Positions 1-10,631 are shown, numbered from the stretch's first letter. The stretch is 64,000 bases of DNA from Aquimarina amphilecti (GCF_900109375.1 NZ_FOAB01000011.1:34631-98630); one strand, 5' to 3'. Translations and numbers: made by a program. The notes: a model not told the origin generated them from the letters alone.

Positions 1-2
1 TT

Positions 3-1337
3 ATGAAGATTTTAAAGTTTGGTGGAACATCTGTTGGATCTGTAGAAAATTTGTATAAAGTAAAAGATATACTTATTAGTGATAGTGATCAAAAGATTGT
101 TGTATGTTCAGCAATGTCTGGTGTGACTGATCAATTAGTAAATTTAGTAGCATATATAAAGTTAAAAGATGCAGAAGCCATTACTAGAAATCTACATAGA
201 CTAGAGAATAAACATATAGAAGTTGTTGATTCTTTGATTGAAGACTTAGAATTGAGAAATAATCTTAAAGATGGAATTTCCTCATTGATAACAGAAATGT
301 TAGAGTTATCTAATCAAGAATATACAGAAGAGTTAAATGCTAAAGTTCTCACTTTTGGAGAGACTTTGTTGACTTACATTTTTTCAAATTTTTTGAGTAC
401 TATTGAGGTTGAGAATAGACTTATAGCAGCGAAAGAGTTTATGTGCGTGGATAATGTGGATAACCCAAATATTCAGAAGGTTTCTAAAAAGTTGAATAAG
501 GTTTTGGAAGCTAACGAACCTTCTGGCATATATATAACTCAAGGATTTGTTTGTAGAGATCATTTAAATCAATTAAGCACGTTAAAAAGAGGAGGTAGTG
601 ATTATACGGCTACTATTATAGGTGCAGCTGTAAATGCAAGTGAGATTCAAATATGGACTGATATAGATGGATTACATAATAATGATCCAAGATATGTGGA
701 AGGGACCAATCCAATAGCACACCTTACGTATAATGAGGCTGCAGAATTAGCATATTTCGGAGCTAAAATTTTACACCCACAAACGGTTTCTCCAGTTGTA
801 GATATGGATATTCCAGTGTTGTTAAAAAACACATTTGATCCTAAAGCAGCCGGAACTATTATTTCTAATAAAACATATAGAAAGGGATTGAAAGCCATCT
901 CTGCGAAAGACGGAATTACAGCTATTAAGATTAAATCAAATAGAATGTTAATGGCACATGGGTATCTTAGAAGAATTTTTGAAGTTTTTGATAATTATCA
1001 TACATCAATTGATATGATAACTACATCAGAAATAGCAATTTCTTTAACGATTGATGACACTACTCATATTGATGAAATTGTAAAAGAAATAGAAGGATAT
1101 GCAGAGGTAACAGTAGAGCAGAATCATAGTATTATTTGTATTGTTGGAGAATCTGTAATTAATGATAAAAATTCTCATAAACTTTTTGAGATTTTAAATT
1201 ATATACCAGTGAGAATGATTTCTTATGGAGGGAGTAATAATAATATCTCGATACTAGTAGAAACAAAAGATAAAATACCAACCCTTAGATTTTTAAATGA
1301 GAGATTGTTTCTTTCTCATCAAGAAGCGGTTCTCTAG
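3..1337 (+). CDS. lysC: aspartate kinase (monofunctional)
   Basis: ATP-dependent phosphorylation of L-aspartate, the first committed step towards Lys, Thr, Met and Ile. The protein opens with the kinase signature KFGGTSVG (residues 5-12). The amino-acid kinase fold continues to about residue 290, with the KRGGSDYTA substrate/ATP motif near residue 197. The last 140 residues look like the tandem ACT domains that sense end products. At 444 residues it is a normal monofunctional enzyme; no homoserine dehydrogenase part is fused. The ATG at base 3 is the natural family start, so the gene is probably complete although upstream signals lie outside the window. It reads towards an intrinsic terminator about 110 bases downstream. 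The symbol is by family and the paralog number cannot be decided. Confidence 0.93.
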   Translation: MKILKFGGTSVGSVENLYKVKDILISDSDQKIVVCSAMSGVTDQLVNLVAYIKLKDAEAITRNLHRLENKHIEVVDSLIEDLELRNNLKDGISSLITEMLELSNQEYTEELNAKVLTFGETLLTYIFSNFLSTIEVENRLIAAKEFMCVDNVDNPNIQKVSKKLNKVLEANEPSGIYITQGFVCRDHLNQLSTLKRGGSDYTATIIGAAVNASEIQIWTDIDGLHNNDPRYVEGTNPIAHLTYNEAAELAYFGAKILHPQTVSPVVDMDIPVLLKNTFDPKAAGTIISNKTYRKGLKAISAKDGITAIKIKSNRMLMAHGYLRRIFEVFDNYHTSIDMITTSEIAISLTIDDTTHIDEIVKEIEGYAEVTVEQNHSIICIVGESVINDKNSHKLFEILNYIPVRMISYGGSNNNISILVETKDKIPTLRFLNERLFLSHQEAVL

Positions 1338-1445
1338 ATAATTTGTTATGTAACATGATGAGCCTTTAATCAAATGAAGATGGTATGTTTTTATTGTTTT
1401 TAAGACAATAAAACTTCACTTATACCAAAATTATTGTTTTTTATG

Positions 1446-1480
1446 AAATCCCAACAACTAACCAAGTTGGGATTTTTTTT
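1446..1480 (+). terminator. intrinsic terminator downstream of aspartate kinase
   Basis: A perfect 10-bp stem (1446-1455 with 1466-1475, core ATCCCAAC/GTTGGGAT) with a 10-nt loop is followed by a run of eight T. A second, weaker AT-rich hairpin (1390-1397 with 1405-1412) lies between it and the stop codon. Confidence 0.85.
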
Positions 1481-1547
1481 AAAGAAATATAGGGTAGTAA
1501 GGTAGTTAACTGTTTTATATATAAACTAAGAACTTAAACCACTCCTA

Positions 1548-1646
1548 ATGTTAAAGAGAATCGTTGAAAAATACCGTTTAGAAATCGTTTTGTTTGTTTT
1601 TTATTCAGTAGTTACGTTTACATTTGTTAAGCTTTTTTTATTTTAA
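1548..1646 (+). CDS. possible 32-residue small membrane protein
   Basis: ATG to TAA in 33 codons. The product starts with a charged stretch (MLKRIVEKYRLE) followed by one hydrophobic segment (IVLFVFYSVVTFTFVKLFLF), the layout of a single-pass small membrane protein. No clear ribosome binding site is visible and there is no homology that I recognise. It lies alone in the 626-base gap between lysC and the ComM-like gene. It could be a chance ORF in AT-rich DNA or the remnant of a longer gene. Confidence 0.25.
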   Translation: MLKRIVEKYRLEIVLFVFYSVVTFTFVKLFLF

Positions 1647-1789
1647 AATATTTTAGCCTTTCTAACTAGTAGCTTACTGAATTTAATTAGAATTCACTCT
1701 TTATTATTAATGTTGTAAAGTTCCTCTTTCCTCGAAATTTATTTAATTTATAACAATAATTACTACATAATTTTAATAACCTATTATCT

Positions 1790-1813
1790 ATTGTTTCTTT
1801 ATTAAGAAACAAT
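1790..1813. repeat. perfect inverted repeat in the lysC-comM gap
   Basis: ATTGTTTCTT and its exact reverse complement AAGAAACAAT are separated by the 4-base loop TATT. No T-run follows on either strand, so it is not an ordinary terminator. It could be an operator or an mRNA hairpin upstream of the ComM-like gene. The rest of the gap (1481-1963) is AT-rich, and apart from the possible small ORF I see nothing else in it. Confidence 0.5.
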
Positions 1814-1963
1814 ATGCTTAATTACGATGCAATCCTGCCATAATTTTTATAATTAATTAAAAATAGTACTGATTTAACAGTAACATATATGTTGAAAGTG
1901 ACATATACTTATAACGACGGTATCACATAAGGAGATATTCTAGTTATAATCAAAAAAAAGAGT

Positions 1964-3502
1964 ATGCTTATTAAGGTCTTTGGAAGTGCCGTTTTTGGCG
2001 TTGAGGCTACAACAATAACTGTAGAAGTTAATATAGATAAAGGAATTGGATACCATTTGGTCGGGTTGCCTGATAACGCAATTAAAGAGAGTAGTTTCCG
2101 GATTGCGGCGGCTCTGCAGAATAACAGTTATAAACTTCCAGGAAAGAAGATTACAATAAATATGGCCCCAGCGGATCTTAGAAAAGAAGGATCGGCATAT
2201 GACTTAACATTAGCTTTAGGAATACTAGCGGCTAGTTCTCAGATTAAAGGGGAGAATATCTCTGATTATTTAATAATGGGAGAATTATCGTTAGATGGAA
2301 GTCTTCAACCTATAAAAGGTGCCTTACCTATTGCAATTAAAGCAAGAGAAGAAGGGTTTAAAGGATTTATTCTGCCTACTCAAAATGCAAAAGAAGCTGC
2401 AATAGTAGATAATCTTGAAGTTTATGGTGTAGAAAATATTAAAGAAGTGATTGATTTTTTTGATGGTAAAGGAGTATTGAAGCAAACTATTGTAGATACT
2501 AGAGAAGAGTTTTATAAAGAATTGGATAATCCAGAGTTTGATTTTGCAGATGTCAAAGGTCAGGAAAGTATTAAAAGGTGCATGGAGATTGCAGCTGCTG
2601 GTGGTCATAATATTATTTTGGTTGGACCACCTGGTAGTGGAAAAACAATGCTGAGCAAGAGGTTACCAAGTATTTTACCTCCAATGTCTCTTCAGGAAGC
2701 TTTAGAAACGACAAAGATACATAGTGTTGTGGGAAGGGTAAAAGATAATGTTGGACTAATGGCACAGCGCCCTTTTCGTAGTCCGCATCATACAATTTCT
2801 AATGTTGCTTTAGTTGGTGGAGGCAGTTATCCACAACCTGGTGAGATTTCATTATCACATAATGGTGTTTTGTTTTTGGATGAACTTCCCGAATTTAAGC
2901 GTGAAGTATTAGAAGTCATGCGGCAACCATTAGAGGATAGAGAGGTAACAATTTCTAGAGCTAAATTTACTGTTACTTATCCATCTAGTTTTATGTTAGT
3001 AGCAAGTATGAATCCCAGTCCAGGTGGATATTTTAATGATCCAGATGCACCAGTAACTTCTTCTCCAGCCGAGATGCAACGATATCTTAGTAAAATTTCT
3101 GGACCGCTATTGGATCGTATTGATATTCATATTGAAGTTACTCCAGTTCCTTTTGATAAACTAAGTGAAGAAAGAAGAGGTGAAAGTAGTGTTAAGATTA
3201 GACAACGTGTTATTAAAGCTAGGGATATACAAACAAATAGGTTTCTAGATCTAAAGAATATTCATTATAACGCTCAGATGGGAGTAAGGCAATTAAGAGT
3301 TTATTGCCAGTTAGATGATGCTTCAAAAGAATTATTAAAAACAGCGATGGAACGATTAAACCTTTCTGCAAGAGCTTACGATAGAATTTTAAAGGTTTCT
3401 AGAACTATAGCAGATCTAGAAGGTGCTCAATCCATTAGTGGTGATCATATTTCTGAAGCAATACAATATCGTAGTTTGGATCGTGATGGATGGTTGGGAT
3501 AA
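1964..3502 (+). CDS. comM: YifB/ComM family Mg-chelatase-like AAA+ ATPase
   Basis: ComM is a hexameric helicase that promotes branch migration of incoming single strands during natural transformation. The family is also found in bacteria not known to be competent. The N-terminal ChlI-like domain (about residues 20-140) precedes the AAA+ Mg-chelatase core with Walker A GPPGSGKT near residue 220 and Walker B VLFLDELPEF near residue 305. The C-terminal Mg-chelatase domain ends in the typical RAYDRILKVSRTIADL motif. Length (512) is usual. It stands alone in a single-gene unit. The function in this organism is inferred from the family only. Confidence 0.92.
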   Translation: MLIKVFGSAVFGVEATTITVEVNIDKGIGYHLVGLPDNAIKESSFRIAAALQNNSYKLPGKKITINMAPADLRKEGSAYDLTLALGILAASSQIKGENISDYLIMGELSLDGSLQPIKGALPIAIKAREEGFKGFILPTQNAKEAAIVDNLEVYGVENIKEVIDFFDGKGVLKQTIVDTREEFYKELDNPEFDFADVKGQESIKRCMEIAAAGGHNIILVGPPGSGKTMLSKRLPSILPPMSLQEALETTKIHSVVGRVKDNVGLMAQRPFRSPHHTISNVALVGGGSYPQPGEISLSHNGVLFLDELPEFKREVLEVMRQPLEDREVTISRAKFTVTYPSSFMLVASMNPSPGGYFNDPDAPVTSSPAEMQRYLSKISGPLLDRIDIHIEVTPVPFDKLSEERRGESSVKIRQRVIKARDIQTNRFLDLKNIHYNAQMGVRQLRVYCQLDDASKELLKTAMERLNLSARAYDRILKVSRTIADLEGAQSISGDHISEAIQYRSLDRDGWLG

Positions 3503-3641
3503 AATTTATTATAGTTAGCAGAAGTTTCTTTAGATTATGAGTAGGGTAATTTTTGCTAAAACTGTTGTAATTAAACAAGACATTTTTTTTGAATTAAATA
3601 AATCTATATATTAAAACATTTATTAACCTTTCGTACAAATT

Positions 3642-6600
3642 ATGAAAAATTTTTATCTCTTTTTCGCTCTACTTTTTTTCGGAATAATTAATGCTCAATA
3701 CAATCAAGATGCTCCTTGGATGCGGAACCTGAAACAGAGTAAGACCAATAAGGAATTGAAACCTACTTTTAAAGAAATTCAACAAGCTTTTAATGATTAT
3801 TGGGAAACTAGGGACCCAAGTAAGAAAGGTAGTGGGTATAAACCATTTAAAAGATGGGAATATATTTGGGAGGATGTTGTTGATGGAGAAGGATACTTGC
3901 CAACTCCTGAAGATAAATGGATTGCTTGGGAACATAAGAATGAAATAAATAATAAATTAATATCTACAGATTTAAGTAGTTGGGAAGCCATAGGACCTTT
4001 TACGCATACAAATACAGGGTCTTGGTCTTCAGGTCAAGCTAGAATTAATGCTATAACTGTAGACCCTAATGATGCAAATATTTGGTATGTAGGTACTCCT
4101 GCAGGAGGATTATGGAAATCAGTTAATGCTGGAAATGCTTGGGTGCCTTTAACAGATAATTTACCTCAAATAGGTGTTTCTGGAATAGCTATAGATTATT
4201 CAAATTCAGATGTTATTTATATCTCCACAGGAGATGATGATGGAAATGATACTTTAAGTGCCGGTGTTTTTAAATCTACAGATGGCGGACAAACTTGGAA
4301 TCCGACTGGGTTGGCTCCAAGTAATACACCATTGTCAATGAATGAAATTTATATACATCCAACTAATTCTAGTATATTATGGGTAGCTACTAATACAGGA
4401 ATTTTTAAATCAATAGATGCTGGTGTAACTTGGAATGTTACGTTACCAGGAAATATTAAAGATATTAAATTAAAACCAAGTGATCCTAATGTAATATATG
4501 CTGTAACTCCTAGCGAATTTTATAAATCGACCAATGGAGGAGATTCTTTTAATATGATTACCAATGGAACTCCAGTAGGTAGTGGTAGAATGGTAATTGA
4601 GGTAACACCTGCGAATAACGAATATGTCTACATATTAAGTGTTAATGCGGACGAATCTTTTCAAGGTGTATATCGCTCTGAAAATAGTGGGGATTCTTTC
4701 TTAGAAAAAAATAGTTCTACTGATGTTATAGAAAGCCAACAAGCTTTTTATGATTTGGCCTTAGGTGTTTCTCAAACAGATGCTGATGAAGTATTTGTAG
4801 GTTGTCTTAATGTTTGGAAGTCAGATGATGGAGGTACATCTTTTAGTAAATTAAATGAATGGTCTTTCCCTCAAGGTGCGTCTTATACGCATGCAGATAT
4901 ACATATGATTAGATCTTTTGGGGGAACTGTTTTCGTATGTTCAGACGGAGGTATTTATTCATCTACTAATGGTGGTAATGTTTTTACAGATCATACAGCA
5001 GGTATTCAAGCAAGTCAATTTTATAAAGTGGCTGTTTCCCAAAATGATCCAAATAAAATGGTTGGAGGATTGCAAGATAATGGAGGGCACGCATATAATA
5101 ATGGAAATGGAAATTGGCTTAATTACTATGGTGCAGATGGCATGGATACAGCAATTGACCCAACAAATGATGATAAGTATTACGGATTTATTCAAAATGG
5201 AGGAGGGCTATATTTGTCTTCAAATGCAGGTAGTAGTGGTTCAGGAAGTGTACCCCAACCAGCTGGATCTAATGGGAATTGGATAACGCCATTAGCAATA
5301 AACGCAACAGGAGAGTTATTTGCGGGTTATGATAATTTATATCGTTTAAATGCAGCTGAAAATGGATGGGTACAATTAGCGGATTTAGGAAGTTCAGCAA
5401 GTCAAATGGAAATAGCGTCATCTGATAATGCAATTATGTATATTTCAGTAAGTAGTACGCTTAAGAAAACAACTGATTCAGGAAATAATGTTGTAGATGT
5501 ATTTAATTTTGGAAGCAGAATAAGAGGAATAGCTATTCATAATACAGATCCTAATATTGTATGGGTTACTACGGCATCTGCCGTTCATAAGTCAATCGAT
5601 GGAGGAAATACTTTCAATAATATTTCTTCAAATTTACCAATAAATGATAATTATTTTTTTATAAATGATATAGTGCACCATTCTGGTCAATCACAAGATC
5701 CAATATACATAGGTACGAGTATTGGTGTATATAGGAGTGTTAATGATGGATCTTGGACTCCATTTTTAAATAATTTACCAACTACTATAGTTAATGATTT
5801 AGAAATTAATATAGCTGATAATTCCATTACCGCAGCTACTTATGGAAGGGGTATATGGAGATCTTCACTTCCTAATTGTCTTACAATTACTGCAAAACAA
5901 GAATTATCAATAGATAATGGAGCTGTTGAAGAAGGGTCCTTAGTAGGCTTATGTACTGGACAATCAATCAAATTTCAATTAGATGTACTTACAGGAGCTA
6001 ATCCAACTTATGTTTGGTCTGGACCTAATGGCTTCTCAAGTGTAGATGCGTCTATAACAATTAATGATCTATCCTTAAATGAAGCTGGTGAATATTTGGT
6101 GACAATTGATTCAGATGGAACATGTGGATCAATTGAGTATGCATTTTCGTTAGATTTGGAAGAAGCTTTACAACCTTTAGTTTCTGATATTGATGTTTGT
6201 GCTAATGATCAAGCAACACTTACAGCCTCGGGGAGTACAGATTATAAGTGGTATACTGCTGCTACAGGAGGTGCTGAAATAGCAACAGGGACATCTTTTA
6301 TAACCCCAGCTATAACAGGTCCTACTACTTATTATGTTTCAGGGGTTTCTTCAGTAATAGTTTCAGAGAAAACACCTGCGCCAGATATTAGTACAGCTGC
6401 TGATTATGATTTTTCTCAGGGGTTGATTTTTAATACGAATGATGATATAACTATTGAGTCTTTTATGATGTCAGCTATGTCTGCTGGATCTAGAACTATA
6501 CAAGTTGCTGATGCAGCTGGAAATGTAGTCGCTTCAACTACTGTAGACATTCCATTAGGGGAATCGTTAGTAATTGTAAACCTTAATGTTCCTAAAGGGA

Positions 6601-7412
6601 ATAATAATATAATATCTGTAACAAGTGATTTAGTTTCATTAAGAAGGACACCTGCAGGAAATGGAGTTAGTTATCCTTATACTTCACCTTCCAATGTAGT
6701 CTCAATTGTTGGAAACACAGTAAATGCATTAGAATTCTATTACTTCTTTTATGATTGGAATTTTACATCAAAAGGAGGGAGGTGTGAATCGATTCGAACA
6801 CCTGTAAATATTAACATTGCAGCTGATACTCCTGATTTATCGGATGGAGACACAGTATATAGTATTGATGGAGGAACAGCAGTATCATTTAGCAACGGAG
6901 AAACAATTGAAGTTTTAGAAGATTTAAATATAGAATTGACAATACCAGCTTCTCCGTTTAATGCTTCGGTAGTTTGGACTGCACCTGGAGGTCAAACATA
7001 TAATACCGATAGTATTAATTTTGATAATATAGAACTTAATGGGGATGAAGATGGAGATTGGACCGTAGAAGTTACTTTTGGAGCAAATTGTGGGGTAGCA
7101 CAACAAGTAATTAATTTTACTTTAGATGTCGAGCCTACTACTCTTAGTGTTGAAGATTTTAATTTAGATGCTATAAAAATCCATCCAAACCCTACTCGAA
7201 GTAAGTTGTACATAGACAATACAGTTAACTTTGTTAATCCTACTATTACAATTTTTGATATAAGAGGAAGGAAATTGAATAATACTCTTGATATCCAGAA
7301 AATAACTTCCAAGCAGGTTGAATTGAATACATCATCTTTGTCACCTGGAGCTTATTTTATTGTAATAGAAAATGATCAAAGAAGATTAGTTAAGAAAATG
7401 GTTAAAGAATAG
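3642..7412 (+). CDS. T9SS-exported protein with VPS10/BNR-like propeller, Ig-like domains and type A sorting domain
   Basis: The signal peptide MKNFYLFFALLFFGIINAQ is typical of Bacteroidota exported proteins. Residues about 120-740 hold many sortilin/BNR-type repeats of the form KSTDGGQTW, KSIDAGVTW, RSENSGDSF and KSIDGGNTF, pointing to one or two beta-propellers as in VPS10 or sialidase-like proteins. Two or three beta-sandwich segments follow: an Ig-like stretch around 790-850 and a PKD-like stretch with WYTAATGG around 865-920. The last 80 residues (IKIHPNPTRSKLYIDN, then FDIRGRKL, SPGAYFIVI, KKMVKE) form a type A sorting domain, so the protein should cross the outer membrane by the type IX system. 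Enzymatic activity cannot be read from the sequence. A strong terminator follows. Confidence 0.85.
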   Translation: MKNFYLFFALLFFGIINAQYNQDAPWMRNLKQSKTNKELKPTFKEIQQAFNDYWETRDPSKKGSGYKPFKRWEYIWEDVVDGEGYLPTPEDKWIAWEHKNEINNKLISTDLSSWEAIGPFTHTNTGSWSSGQARINAITVDPNDANIWYVGTPAGGLWKSVNAGNAWVPLTDNLPQIGVSGIAIDYSNSDVIYISTGDDDGNDTLSAGVFKSTDGGQTWNPTGLAPSNTPLSMNEIYIHPTNSSILWVATNTGIFKSIDAGVTWNVTLPGNIKDIKLKPSDPNVIYAVTPSEFYKSTNGGDSFNMITNGTPVGSGRMVIEVTPANNEYVYILSVNADESFQGVYRSENSGDSFLEKNSSTDVIESQQAFYDLALGVSQTDADEVFVGCLNVWKSDDGGTSFSKLNEWSFPQGASYTHADIHMIRSFGGTVFVCSDGGIYSSTNGGNVFTDHTAGIQASQFYKVAVSQNDPNKMVGGLQDNGGHAYNNGNGNWLNYYGADGMDTAIDPTNDDKYYGFIQNGGGLYLSSNAGSSGSGSVPQPAGSNGNWITPLAINATGELFAGYDNLYRLNAAENGWVQLADLGSSASQMEIASSDNAIMYISVSSTLKKTTDSGNNVVDVFNFGSRIRGIAIHNTDPNIVWVTTASAVHKSIDGGNTFNNISSNLPINDNYFFINDIVHHSGQSQDPIYIGTSIGVYRSVNDGSWTPFLNNLPTTIVNDLEINIADNSITAATYGRGIWRSSLPNCLTITAKQELSIDNGAVEEGSLVGLCTGQSIKFQLDVLTGANPTYVWSGPNGFSSVDASITINDLSLNEAGEYLVTIDSDGTCGSIEYAFSLDLEEALQPLVSDIDVCANDQATLTASGSTDYKWYTAATGGAEIATGTSFITPAITGPTTYYVSGVSSVIVSEKTPAPDISTAADYDFSQGLIFNTNDDITIESFMMSAMSAGSRTIQVADAAGNVVASTTVDIPLGESLVIVNLNVPKGNNNIISVTSDLVSLRRTPAGNGVSYPYTSPSNVVSIVGNTVNALEFYYFFYDWNFTSKGGRCESIRTPVNINIAADTPDLSDGDTVYSIDGGTAVSFSNGETIEVLEDLNIELTIPASPFNASVVWTAPGGQTYNTDSINFDNIELNGDEDGDWTVEVTFGANCGVAQQVINFTLDVEPTTLSVEDFNLDAIKIHPNPTRSKLYIDNTVNFVNPTITIFDIRGRKLNNTLDIQKITSKQVELNTSSLSPGAYFIVIENDQRRLVKKMVKE

Positions 7413-7447
7413 TCAATACTTAATTAATTTTTATAATTACGAATTAT

Positions 7448-7503
7448 AAAAGCTTTATATATTTTGTGTTGTTATATATAATATATAAAGCTTTTCTTTT
7501 TTT
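7448..7503 (+). terminator. intrinsic terminator after the T9SS cargo gene
   Basis: A perfect 16-bp stem (7448-7463 with 7480-7495) has a 16-nt loop and a CTTTTCTTTTTTTT tail. The remaining bases to 7728 are AT-rich leader for the M16 peptidase gene, with no other feature that I can support. Confidence 0.85.
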
Positions 7504-7728
7504 TAAGTTTAATATGGAATGAGATATAGAGTAATGTATTTATAAAAAAAATATTATAAAGGGATTTATATTAGGATCAACAGTTAAAATAAATAAATCT
7601 TAAAATTTTAATGTATATAGAAGCTTTTTTGAATAAAAAACGACCTTTTTAACGTTTTTTTAATAATATAACAATATAAATACTCATTTCCTTAAACTAC
7701 ATTTAAACCTTAATCAAAAAAATAAAAC

Positions 7729-10605
7729 ATGAAAACTCGAATATCTAGGACGCTTTTAGTAGCAATATCCTTTTTATTTGTTTCCGTTATTTCTTGTAAA
7801 AAAGAAACAGCAGAAACTAAATCAGAAAACGAGGAAGTTGGTAAATTATCTATCGATTTCGAAAAGTACGAATTAGAAAATGGCCTTCAGGTTGTTTTAC
7901 ATCAAGACAAATCAGATCCCATTGTTTCGGTTGCTATACAATATGGTGTAGGATCAAATCGAGAAAAAACAGGAAGAACAGGTTTTGCTCATTTATTCGA
8001 GCATATGCTATTCCAAGAATCAGAGAATGTACCTCAGGATCAGTTCTTCAAGAAGATCCAAGATGTTGGAGGAACTCTTAACGGAGGTACTTGGCAAGAT
8101 GGAACTATATATTATGAAGTAGTTCCGAAGAATGCTATGGAAACAGTTATGTGGTTAGAATCTGATAGAATGGGATTCTTAATTAATACAGTTACTGAAA
8201 GTGCTTTTAATAATCAACAAGAAGTAGTTCAAAATGAAAAGAGACAGCGAGTTGATAATAATCCTTATGGTCATACGAGTTGGGTTATTGATAAAAACAT
8301 TTTTCCAGAAGGACATCCTTACAATTGGCAGGTGATAGGAGAGTTGGTTGATCTTCAGAATGCTACAGTAGAAGATGTAAAAGAATTTTATGATAAATAT
8401 TATGGACCGAACAACGCTACTTTAGTACTTGCAGGTGATTTTGAAACTGCAGATGCTAAAGCTATGATCGAAAAATATTTTGGAGAAATTAAAAAGAGAC
8501 AACCTGTAGGGAAATTAAAAGTCCAGAATGTAACCTTATCAGAAACTAAAAGGTTTATGCACGAGGATAATTTTGCTACTACCGCACAGCTAAATATGGT
8601 TTGGCCTACGGTAGAGCAATACACCGAAGATGCATATGCTCTTGATTTTTTAGGGGAGTTATTAGCAGAAGGAAAAAAAGCTCCATTGTATAAGGTGTTA
8701 GTAAAGGAAAAAGAACTTACTTCTGATACGAATGCTTGGAACCGTTCTATGGAAATTGCTGGGAAATTTAGAGTAAATGTTACAGCAAATGATGGAAAAA
8801 GCTTAGCAGATATTGAAGCTGGAGTTTTTGAAGCATTTAAGAAGTTTGAAGAAGAAGGAATTACAGATACTGATATCGAAAGAATAAAAGCAGGTTTAGA
8901 GACTCAGTTTTATAACGGAATAAGTAGTGTATTAGGAAAGTCTTTTCAATTGGCACAATATAATGTATTTGCTGGTGATCCTGGATTTATTACTCAGGAT
9001 ATAGAAAATATTAAAGCGGTTACCAAAGAGGATGTATTAAGAGTATATAACAAATATATTAAAGGTAAACCTTACGTTATTACTAGTTTCGTTCCTAAAG
9101 GTAAAGCTGATTTAGCAGCAAATGATTCCGAAAAAGCAGCTGTAGTAGAAGAAGAAATTAAGGAGAACGTAGAAAAAGCAGTAGCAGAAACTAATGAGGA
9201 AATAGAAAAGACACCTTCGGTTTTTGATAGATCTGTAGCTCCTAAAGAAGGAGAGTCTCCTAAGCTTAATATTCCATCATCTTGGAATACTACCTTAGCT
9301 AACGGAATGAAAGTATATGGTATGGAACAAAATGAACTTCCATTAGTGAATTTTAGTTTAGTAATTTCTGGAGGTCATTTATTAGATTCATTCGATAAAG
9401 TAGGAGTTGCAAACCTAATGACGGATATCATGATGGAAGGAACAGCTACTAAAACCCCAGAGCAGTTGGAAGAAGAAATAGAGCTATTAGGAGCATCAAT
9501 TAATATGTATACTACAAGAGAATCTATAGTTATTAGTGGAAATACACTAGCACGTAACTTGGATAAAACAATAAACCTTGTAGAAGAAATTCTGTTACAA
9601 CCTAGATGGGATGAAGAAGAATTTGCAAGAATTAAAACAAAAACGATTAATGGAATAAAAAGATCTGCAGCCAACCCTAATGTAGTTGCAAGAAATGTAT
9701 ATAATAAAGTACTTTATGGAGATAAGCATATGTTTGCTTATCCAACCAGCGGAACTGTGGAGTCTGTAGAGACTATAACTATTGACGACCTAAAGCAATT
9801 TTATACAAATAATTTTTCTCCTTCTGTAAGTAAATTTCAGATAGTGGGTGATCTAAATCAAGAAAAGGCGATTGCTGCTCTAAAAAACTTAGAGAGTAAA
9901 TGGGCAAGTAAAGAAGTTACTATTCCTGAGTATGAAATCGTAAATAATAGAGATAAGGCATCTTTGTATTTTGTTGACATTCCTAATGCAAAACAATCTG
10001 TCATCAATATTGGATACTTATCAATGGCACGTACAGATGGGGATTATTTTCCTGCTACCGTAATGAATTATAAGTTAGGAGGATCTTTCTCGGGTAATGT
10101 AAACCTTATTCTTAGAGAAGAAAAAGGATATACTTATGGTGCTAGATCAGGGTTTAGTGGAAGTAAAATTCCAGGTACGTTTACAGCTTCTTCTAGTGTT
10201 CGTACTAATACTACTTTTGAATCTGTAAAAATATTTAAAGATGAGATCGAAAAATATAAGAGTGGTATTTCTGAAGAAGATTTAACGTTTACTAAGAATG
10301 CTTTGATAAAATCAAATGCACGTAAATTTGAAACTCAGTTTGCATTATTAGGTATATTACAAGAAATGGGTCGATATGATCTTGCTCCTGATTATATAGC
10401 TAAAGAAGAGGCAATTATTGAAGGAATGACTCTTGAGCAACACAAAGCACTAGCTAACAAATATCTCGATGAATCTAAAATGGCTTATTTAGTTATTGGA
10501 GATGCCGCTACTCAGTTTGAACAATTTAAGAATGCTGGTTTTGACGAAGTAGTAATGTTGGATAAAGATGCTAAAGAAGTAAAGTTATCCGATGTAAAGA
10601 TGTAA
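7729..10605 (+). CDS. M16 family zinc metallopeptidase, two-domain lipoprotein
   Basis: A lipoprotein signal with Cys23 (SVISCKKE) suggests membrane anchoring. The first M16 unit carries the inverted zinc motif HLFEH at residues 88-92, and the downstream acidic ligand is in NQQEVVQNEKR (E165 or E170). The second half (about 515-958) is another M16 fold without HxxEH, the inactive partner half normally needed to close the clamshell. The R/Y-type substrate motif (REEKGYTYGARS, near 795-806) is present. At 958 residues it is a fused pair rather than the two-subunit arrangement seen in many bacteria. It probably degrades peptides in the periplasm or at the outer membrane. It is a monocistronic gene ending in a good terminator. 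Confidence 0.92.
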   Translation: MKTRISRTLLVAISFLFVSVISCKKETAETKSENEEVGKLSIDFEKYELENGLQVVLHQDKSDPIVSVAIQYGVGSNREKTGRTGFAHLFEHMLFQESENVPQDQFFKKIQDVGGTLNGGTWQDGTIYYEVVPKNAMETVMWLESDRMGFLINTVTESAFNNQQEVVQNEKRQRVDNNPYGHTSWVIDKNIFPEGHPYNWQVIGELVDLQNATVEDVKEFYDKYYGPNNATLVLAGDFETADAKAMIEKYFGEIKKRQPVGKLKVQNVTLSETKRFMHEDNFATTAQLNMVWPTVEQYTEDAYALDFLGELLAEGKKAPLYKVLVKEKELTSDTNAWNRSMEIAGKFRVNVTANDGKSLADIEAGVFEAFKKFEEEGITDTDIERIKAGLETQFYNGISSVLGKSFQLAQYNVFAGDPGFITQDIENIKAVTKEDVLRVYNKYIKGKPYVITSFVPKGKADLAANDSEKAAVVEEEIKENVEKAVAETNEEIEKTPSVFDRSVAPKEGESPKLNIPSSWNTTLANGMKVYGMEQNELPLVNFSLVISGGHLLDSFDKVGVANLMTDIMMEGTATKTPEQLEEEIELLGASINMYTTRESIVISGNTLARNLDKTINLVEEILLQPRWDEEEFARIKTKTINGIKRSAANPNVVARNVYNKVLYGDKHMFAYPTSGTVESVETITIDDLKQFYTNNFSPSVSKFQIVGDLNQEKAIAALKNLESKWASKEVTIPEYEIVNNRDKASLYFVDIPNAKQSVINIGYLSMARTDGDYFPATVMNYKLGGSFSGNVNLILREEKGYTYGARSGFSGSKIPGTFTASSSVRTNTTFESVKIFKDEIEKYKSGISEEDLTFTKNALIKSNARKFETQFALLGILQEMGRYDLAPDYIAKEEAIIEGMTLEQHKALANKYLDESKMAYLVIGDAATQFEQFKNAGFDEVVMLDKDAKEVKLSDVKM

Positions 10606-10631
10606 TTTTATATCAATTCACTAAATATAAG

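Noticed and set aside
4918..5286. 122-codon forward ORF inside the T9SS cargo gene
   Set aside because: Out-of-frame shadow of a long, well-supported gene.
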